DNA from: Anaerolineaceae bacterium
GTDB taxonomy: Bacteria; Chloroflexota; Anaerolineae; Anaerolineales; Anaerolineaceae
NCBI GenBank assembly: GCA_003448875.1
Contig: DLXG01000088.1
Coordinates: 1-9,958 of the forward strand
Direction of reading: 5' to 3'
Length of the DNA stretch: 9,958 nt
Position numbers and translations under genes: made by a program. This document shows positions 5,995-9,958 of the stretch, piece after piece; position 1 is the first letter of the stretch; each line of letters starts with the position of its first letter. Below the pieces are notes generated by a model. That model was not told the DNA's origin. It searched no databases and was given only the letters and a program-made list of their open reading frames with translations.

Positions 5995-6681
5995 CTAACG
6001 TGTGTTGGATGATGGTTGGATAAGAATTTTCTCGGCCACTTCCCGCCCTAATGCCAGGATCGTTTCCGATGAATTGACGATCCGAATGCTAATCGGCCCG
6101 TTAAACGGGGCTTTCGAAATCACCTTAATGTGAGCTGATAGGACTAAACCTTGCTCCGCTAGGTAGCGTAACAAATCTGGCTCTTGCCCGATAACGCGCC
6201 GAATTGTGCCCGGTTGCTCGACCGCTAATTGTGTGAGCGGAATGACGTTCAGTTGGTGAAGATTACCTTCGCGGTCGGGAATGGGATCGCCATGCGGATC
6301 TGAAATCGGGTTTCCGAGTGCCTGAGCCATCCGGTCTTCCATCGCCTCTGAGATCACGTGTTCGAGCCGTTCTGCTTCTTCATGCACTTCGTCCCAGGAG
6401 TAACCCAGTGCCTGGCTTAAGTAGCACTCGATCAGACGGTGGTGACGAATGACTTCTAATGCTATTTTCTCGCCGGCATCTGTAAGCACAAACCCTGTAT
6501 ATGGCTCATACTCCACAAGTTTTGGATCGGCAGATGAAAATCGCTTTACCATACCCGTTACAGAAGCGTTTGCCACGCCCAACCAGGATGCCAGGGTGGA
6601 GGTTGAAACGGGTTCACCGTTTTGCATTTCCTGGAGCTGGTAAATTGCCTTCAAATAATCTTCTGTTGATTGTGATTTCAT
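5995..6681 (-). CDS. DtxR/MntR-family metal-dependent transcriptional repressor
   Basis: The 228-residue protein has the full DtxR layout. A winged helix spans about 1-70 (STEDYLKAIYQLQE; then STLASWLGVANASVTGMVKR; wing GFVLTDAGEK). A metal-binding/dimerisation domain spans 72-140, and a FeoA/SH3-like domain covers about 150-222. Likely ligands are D8, H81, E85, H100, E104, E107 and H108. Asp at 8 (Met10 in DtxR) and Glu at 104 (Cys102 in DtxR) resemble MntR, favouring Mn(II). Lys11, however, replaces a second MntR ligand, so Fe(II) is not excluded. It is first in an operon with the oxidase and ZIP genes (10-nt gaps) and probably represses that operon and itself when metal is sufficient. The ribosome-binding site (GGCGG) is weak. 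It may be partly redundant with the DtxR-type fragment at the left end of the window. Confidence 0.9.
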   Translation of the reverse strand: MKSQSTEDYLKAIYQLQEMQNGEPVSTSTLASWLGVANASVTGMVKRFSSADPKLVEYEPYTGFVLTDAGEKIALEVIRHHRLIECYLSQALGYSWDEVHEEAERLEHVISEAMEDRMAQALGNPISDPHGDPIPDREGNLHQLNVIPLTQLAVEQPGTIRRVIGQEPDLLRYLAEQGLVLSAHIKVISKAPFNGPISIRIVNSSETILALGREVAEKILIQPSSNTR

Positions 6682-6703
6682 AGATTGATAACCGCCAAAA
6701 TTA

Positions 6704-6717
6704 TTAGCCTGACCTAA
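6704..6717. promoter_or_regulatory. candidate DtxR/MntR-type operator
   Basis: TTAGCCTGACCTAA agrees at 13 of 14 positions with the right part of the IdeR/DtxR box as I recall it (TTAGSCTAACCTAA). The left half, if present, is degenerate. The arms TTAG (6704-6707) and CTAA (6714-6717) are exactly inverted. It lies between the predicted minus-strand transcription start and the DtxR-family gene, where a bound repressor would block the operon. Confidence 0.45.
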
Positions 6718-6728
6718 ATCTTATTTTT

Positions 6729-6756
6729 ATTATAGGTGTTATTAAAATTAAGCCAA
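6729..6756 (-). promoter_or_regulatory. predicted sigma-70 promoter of the regulator-oxidase-ZIP operon
   Basis: Read on the minus strand, a perfect TATAAT lies at 6734-6729 and TTGGCT at 6756-6751, with a 16-bp spacer. The -35 matches TTGACA at four of six positions. Transcription would start near 6722, giving a leader of about 40 nt that contains the DtxR-like box. Confidence 0.5.
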
Positions 6757-6828
6757 TACAGATAAATGTTATCCCATTAACTAATTCTCTCAGCCGTCAT
6801 AACTAAATATTTCTGGCATATTTAACTC

Positions 6829-6856
6829 TTGACAGTTTAATAGAGTCGGGTATAAT
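6829..6856 (+). promoter_or_regulatory. strong sigma-70 promoter of the metal-efflux operon
   Basis: TTGACA at 6829-6834 and TATAAT at 6851-6856 are both exact consensus hexamers with a 16-bp spacer. AT-rich sequence upstream could serve as an UP element. The expected transcription start, 6862-6864, is only two to four bases before the ATG at 6866, so the transcript should be essentially leaderless. Confidence 0.85.
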
Positions 6857-6862
6857 AGTGAA

Positions 6863-6884
6863 TATATGAACACTAATTCATATA
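6863..6884. promoter_or_regulatory. SmtB/CzrA-type operator overlapping the repressor start
   Basis: TATATGAA (6863-6870) and TTCATATA (6877-6884) are perfect inverted arms around CACTAA. The core TGAACA-CT-AATTCA closely resembles the 12-2-12 operators of zinc-sensing ArsR/SmtB proteins (TGAACA-GT-TATTCA in the cyanobacterial smt operator, from memory). It begins 6 bp after the -10 element and covers the transcription start and first codons of the repressor gene, so binding of apo-repressor would shut off its own operon. Confidence 0.8.
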
Positions 6885-7207
6885 AACAAGACCGTGTTAC
6901 TGCGTATGATGAAGCATTTTCCCTCGATGATGAGAAAGCTTCACAGCTTGCAGAGCTATTCAGTTCTTTAAGCGATCCAAATCGCTTGCGGATCTTATCG
7001 GTTTTGCTGCGAGGGGAGACGCATGTCCAGCAGATAAGTGAGACCGTAGCTATGAGCCAATCGGCTGTCCCTCACCAGCTTCGCGGCCTACGCCAAATGC
7101 GAATTGTTCGTGCGCGTAAACAAGGTCGGATGGTCTATTATAGCCTGGACGATGATCATGTAAAAGAATTGTTCCTTTTGGGACTGGATCATGTGTGCCA
7201 TGAATAA
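6866..7207 (+). CDS. ArsR/SmtB-family metal-responsive repressor, CzrA-like
   Basis: The 113-residue protein has the ArsR winged helix: LAELFSSLSDPNRLRILSVL, then VQQISETVAMSQSAVPHQLR as helix-turn-helix, and a wing ARKQGRMVYYSL. The C-terminal helix carries D96-x-H98 and H109-x-x-H112, matching the alpha-5 zinc site of CzrA (D-H-H-H); SmtB has Glu at the last position. The N-terminus has no cysteines and there is no CxC motif, so arsenic, cadmium and lead sensing through the alpha-3 site is unlikely. Zn(II) or Co(II) binding should release it from DNA. The ATG is the only reasonable start and sits two to four bases from the predicted mRNA 5' end, with no room for a ribosome-binding site. It leads the efflux operon, diverging from the DtxR-family operon. 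Confidence 0.92.
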   Translation: MNTNSYKQDRVTAYDEAFSLDDEKASQLAELFSSLSDPNRLRILSVLLRGETHVQQISETVAMSQSAVPHQLRGLRQMRIVRARKQGRMVYYSLDDDHVKELFLLGLDHVCHE

Positions 7208-7481
7208 CGCGCGACCATCTTATCATCACGTTATTGTTATTTTGCTTATGTTGGTCACATTTAGCGTTGGCGTCCACTTTGTGCATGATATGCTGCCCGG
7301 GCATTCAGATGTGATCGGAAGCGGTTCTGGCGTTTGTAGCGGAGTCGTTCATTATGGCGTTGTTCCGGGTGTAATTACTGGAATGATTTTCATGGTGTTG
7401 ACGATTAAAATCTATCCCCAACACAAGTCGTTTCTACGTTTACTCAAACTTCCCGTCTTCGTCCCTCCCCCCATTCGTTAA
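7191..7481 (+). CDS. small two-helix membrane protein of unknown function
   Basis: The product is 96 residues from ATG 7191 (GGGA at 7180-7183) or 93 from ATG 7200. Both starts lie inside the end of the repressor gene, so translation is probably coupled. Helix 1 is at about 13-31 (VIVILLMLVTFSVGVHFV) and helix 2 at about 55-73 (VVPGVITGMIFMVLTIKI). Between them HFVHDMLPGHSD contributes three histidines and an acidic pair, with further His and Cys residues nearby (GVCSGVVHYG). The tail is basic and proline-rich. The segment between the helices would face one side of the membrane and could bind a metal. I do not recognise the family. Its place between a metal repressor and a metal-export ATPase suggests an accessory role in the same efflux unit. 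Confidence 0.6.
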   Translation: MCAMNNARPSYHHVIVILLMLVTFSVGVHFVHDMLPGHSDVIGSGSGVCSGVVHYGVVPGVITGMIFMVLTIKIYPQHKSFLRLLKLPVFVPPPIR

Positions 7482-7499
7482 TACAACTACAAACTATTG

Positions 7500-7533
7500 A
7501 ATAACAGGTGCAGTATTAGCGCATCTGGTTATT
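7500..7533 (+). promoter_or_regulatory. imperfect RNA hairpin in the gap before the ATPase gene
   Basis: AATAACAGGTGC (7500-7511) can pair with GCATCTGGTTATT (7521-7533) to give 12 pairs including one G-T wobble, with one bulged G (7527) and a 9-nt loop. A pyrimidine-rich but broken T tract follows (TTCTTTCTT). It could be a weak attenuator, a processing site setting ATPase levels, or chance. The rest of the 98-nt gap (7482-7579) holds only the ribosome-binding site of the ATPase gene. Confidence 0.35.
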
Positions 7534-7579
7534 ATGTGTTCTTTCTTATCATGTCGAGGAATTTAAAAAGGTTAAACAG

Positions 7580-9958
7580 ATGGCTGAAAAAACGGTTGAA
7601 ATCTCCTTACCAGTTCTTTTACCAGAAATTCGAGATGCGCGAGACATTTGTGTGGACCGGCTTCAAGCGAGTCTGCAAGGTCACAAAGGCATCCTCCAAT
7701 CACATTTACATATGGATCATGATCCAATTGATTTATGTATCCATTACGATCCAAACCTGATTTCTTTGGCGGCTGTTAAGCGTATTGCGGAAGATATTGG
7801 ATCAGAGTTCCGCAACGGTTACCGCCACGAGCAAATATCTTTTAGTGGTCTGGATAGCGCCGATTCGGCCACGATGATCGCCTCTGAACTTGAAAACCTC
7901 AACGGAATGCTGCATGCGAGTGTGAGCTACGCCTCGGGGCTCGCAATTGTGGCTTACGATACGAAAGTTCTTTCTCTAGAACAAATCCAGCGCACCATGA
8001 AACGCTATGGCGCTCGGCCGTTAGCTCAACCAAAGGCACAAGAAGAAGAGGAAGCTCACGACCACGATCACGGAAGTGCTCCCACATTCCTGCCACACTG
8101 GCTCCAGGAACGATGGACGCTGGTTTTGATAGCGGTTGGCGGTATATTTCTGCTTATGGGCTGGGTTGGGCAGCAATTCCTGGGATTACCGGATAGTATT
8201 GCTTTAATTTTTTTCCTGCTTTCTTATGTCGCCAGTGCATATGATATAGGACACCACGCTATTCCGGCACTACTGCGAGGCAAGTTCGACACGGATGTGT
8301 TGATGTTAGCTGCCGCGGTTGGCGCTGCCTTTCTAGGGGCGTGGGCTGAAGGTGCTTTTCTTCTATTCCTGTTTGGGGTAGGACATGCTGGAGAGCATTA
8401 TGCCCTGGAGAGGGCCCGTAACGCGATCAATGCATTGGGAGAATTAATGCCCAAGACCGCTCAGGTCAAGCGTGACGGCAAAATCATTGAAGAACCAGTC
8501 GAGCAGCTCTCAATCGGTGACTTGGTTGTTGTTCGCCCAGGCGACCGGATTCCAGTCGACGGGGTGATTTCTCAAGGTGAAAGCGCCATCGATCAGAGTC
8601 CTATTACCGGGGAATCCGTCCCTGTTCAGAAGGGTATTGGCGACGAGGTATTTACTGGAACGATCAATCAAGAATCAGCACTTGAAGTAAACATCACTCG
8701 GCTGGCAAAGGACAACACGTTGAGCCGGGTCATGAAAATGGTGGCTGAGGCACAAGGACAGCAAAGTCCTACGCAGCAATTCACCGACCGGTTTACCGCC
8801 CGATTTGTTCCGATTGTGCTGATTTTGGTTGTGTTGGTCGCGGTAGTACCTCCTTTGGTGGGTTTAATGCCATTTTCAGAGAGCTTTTATCGGGCAATGC
8901 TTCTTCTCGTTGCGGCTTCCCCTTGTGCGTTGGCTGTCGGTACCCCGGCAGCGGTTCTGGCTGGGATTGCCCAGGCGGCGCGCAATGGGGTATTGATCAA
9001 AGGTGGCGTTCACCTTGAAAACCTCGGCCGCCTAAATGCGATGGCTTTTGATAAGACCGGGACTCTGACTCAGGGAAAATTTCAGGTCACGGACGTAATC
9101 CCATTCAATGGCACAAATCCGGATGAAGTCTTGCGATTAGCAGGTGCTGTGGAACAGCAGTCAAATCACCCATTGGCATTAGCGGTCGTCCGTGCTGCTA
9201 GAGAAAAGAAACTCACCCTACCCGTAGCAGACGGTTTGGAGAATATCCCCGGTCGTGGTGTACGCAGCCAGGTCGAAGGCAAACCAATCTGGATTGGAAC
9301 CCTCAAGCTTTTCGAGGAAAATGCCGGAAAGGCTGTGGATACCAGTATTCGCCAAACTGTAGAGCAGTTCGAGAGCGCTGGTCGCACGACGATGACGATT
9401 GGCCGCGACGGTATATTTCTGGGTGTCCTGGCTTTGGCGGATGTGCCCAGACCTCGTGTGGCGGAGGTCCTTACTCAGTTGCGCAACCTGGGCGTGAAGC
9501 ACTTGATCATGTTAACGGGGGACAACCGGAAGGTAGCACAACAGATTGCGAAAGAGATTGGGGTCACTGACGTTGAAGCGGAATTGCTGCCTGAGGATAA
9601 ATTAGGCACGATACAGCGTTTGCAAAAAGCGTATGGGGCAGTTGCGATGACGGGAGATGGCGTAAACGATGCGCCGGCACTGGCGACTGCTACGGTTGGA
9701 ATTGCAATGGGGGGCGCAGGGACAGCCGTGGCTCTTGAAACCGCTGACGTGGCCTTGATGGCTGACGATCTAGGAAAGCTGCCATTCGCAGTCGGCCTGA
9801 GTCGCGCCAGCCGGCGAATTATCCAGCAAAATCTGGCTATTTCCCTCGGTGTGATTGCTTTGCTGATTATCACATCCGTACTTGGCCTGGTTCAGTTAAG
9901 CTGGGCCGTTGTTGCGCATGAGGGCAGCACCGTACTGGTGGCTATGAATGCCTTGCGC
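7580..9958 (+). CDS. P1B-4-type heavy-metal-exporting P-type ATPase (3' end outside window)
   Basis: The frame stays open for 793 codons to the last base. The start is ATG 7580 with AAAAGG 8 nt upstream. Signature motifs are TGES (343-346), SPC (447-449), DKTGT (491-495), the HP dipeptide of the nucleotide-binding domain (530-531), TGDGVNDAP (691-699) and HEGST (780-784) in the last helices. SPC plus HEG(G/S)T defines the P1B-4 class (CoaT, CtpD and PfeT types), which exports Co(II), Zn(II) or Fe(II). The CPC of copper or classical Zn/Cd pumps is absent. The N-terminus has two ferredoxin-like repeats (about 5-74 and 85-145) without the CxxC of a metal-binding domain. The first has HLHMDHDPIDLCIHYD, and an acidic/His linker EEEEAHDHDHG (155-165) precedes about four helices. 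Only a short C-terminal tail should be missing. Zn/Co-type control fits the CzrA-like repressor upstream. Confidence 0.95.
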   Translation, partial: MAEKTVEISLPVLLPEIRDARDICVDRLQASLQGHKGILQSHLHMDHDPIDLCIHYDPNLISLAAVKRIAEDIGSEFRNGYRHEQISFSGLDSADSATMIASELENLNGMLHASVSYASGLAIVAYDTKVLSLEQIQRTMKRYGARPLAQPKAQEEEEAHDHDHGSAPTFLPHWLQERWTLVLIAVGGIFLLMGWVGQQFLGLPDSIALIFFLLSYVASAYDIGHHAIPALLRGKFDTDVLMLAAAVGAAFLGAWAEGAFLLFLFGVGHAGEHYALERARNAINALGELMPKTAQVKRDGKIIEEPVEQLSIGDLVVVRPGDRIPVDGVISQGESAIDQSPITGESVPVQKGIGDEVFTGTINQESALEVNITRLAKDNTLSRVMKMVAEAQGQQSPTQQFTDRFTARFVPIVLILVVLVAVVPPLVGLMPFSESFYRAMLLLVAASPCALAVGTPAAVLAGIAQAARNGVLIKGGVHLENLGRLNAMAFDKTGTLTQGKFQVTDVIPFNGTNPDEVLRLAGAVEQQSNHPLALAVVRAAREKKLTLPVADGLENIPGRGVRSQVEGKPIWIGTLKLFEENAGKAVDTSIRQTVEQFESAGRTTMTIGRDGIFLGVLALADVPRPRVAEVLTQLRNLGVKHLIMLTGDNRKVAQQIAKEIGVTDVEAELLPEDKLGTIQRLQKAYGAVAMTGDGVNDAPALATATVGIAMGGAGTAVALETADVALMADDLGKLPFAVGLSRASRRIIQQNLAISLGVIALLIITSVLGLVQLSWAVVAHEGSTVLVAMNALR

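Noticed and set aside
7497..7760. Open frame before and overlapping the ATPase start
   Set aside because: It lies mostly in another frame of the ATPase N-terminus, begins in the hairpin gap, and its Lys/Arg/Phe-rich product looks like a frameshifted reading.
9475..9873. Open frame on the minus strand opposite the ATPase
   Set aside because: The plus strand carries the TGDGVNDAP hinge motif and adjacent helices there. The antisense product has no recognisable feature.
7580..9958. Copper (CopA) or Cd/Zn (CadA/ZntA) ATPase
   Set aside because: The TM motif is SPC, not CPC, the last helices carry HEGST, and no CxxC metal domain is present, so P1B-4 is the better class.
1..9958. CRISPR arrays, insertion sequences, tRNA or rRNA genes
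   Set aside because: No regularly spaced repeats, transposase motifs, terminal inverted repeats or tRNA-like cloverleaf were seen by eye. Gaps between genes are all under 200 nt.

Overview
The window looks like part of a bacterial chromosome, most likely from a Chloroflexota lineage such as Anaerolineae. I base this on the overall style of the proteins (an anti-sigma factor with a DUF5667-like segment, double zinc ribbons, a PepSY-like protein of a type I associate with these bacteria), on mid GC content and on short intergenic gaps. The assignment is from memory of protein families, not from a search. Almost every gene concerns metals or the cell envelope, and no mobile element, CRISPR array or stable RNA gene is visible.

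Region 1 (1-335) is the 3' end of a DtxR/MntR-type metalloregulator with a FeoA/SH3-like tail. Region 2 (422-3599, plus strand) is a tight five-gene cluster: a Met/Gly/Trp-rich exported PepSY-like protein, a Met/Gly-rich membrane protein with a zinc ribbon, a double zinc-ribbon protein, an ECF sigma factor, and a single-pass anti-sigma factor with a His-rich outer tail. Two of the junctions are TAATG stop-start overlaps, one between the first two genes and one available to the sigma gene, and the sigma and anti-sigma genes overlap. The cluster ends at a strong hairpin at 3620-3651, which also lies just beyond the end of the opposing operon.

Region 3 (6681 down to 3656, minus strand) is a three-gene operon with 10-nt gaps: a MntR-like DtxR-family regulator, a Tat-exported two-domain multicopper oxidase, and a ZIP-family metal transporter with an extra extracytoplasmic domain. 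Its promoter region carries a DtxR/IdeR-like half-site.

Region 4 (6829 to the right end, plus strand) is a divergent metal-efflux unit: an ArsR/SmtB-family repressor with a CzrA-like zinc site, a small two-helix membrane protein of unknown function, and a P1B-4-type metal-exporting ATPase cut by the window end. A near-consensus sigma-70 promoter sits so close to the repressor start codon that the mRNA should be almost leaderless. A perfect 8+8 bp SmtB-type operator covers the transcription and translation start.

Taken together, regions 3 and 4 look like opposing uptake/oxidation and efflux arms for divalent metals, each under its own metal sensor. Region 2 looks like an envelope stress or metal-sensing unit. 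The most plausible undescribed system is region 2, where an ECF sigma factor and a His-rich anti-sigma factor are co-transcribed with Met-rich envelope proteins and zinc ribbons.
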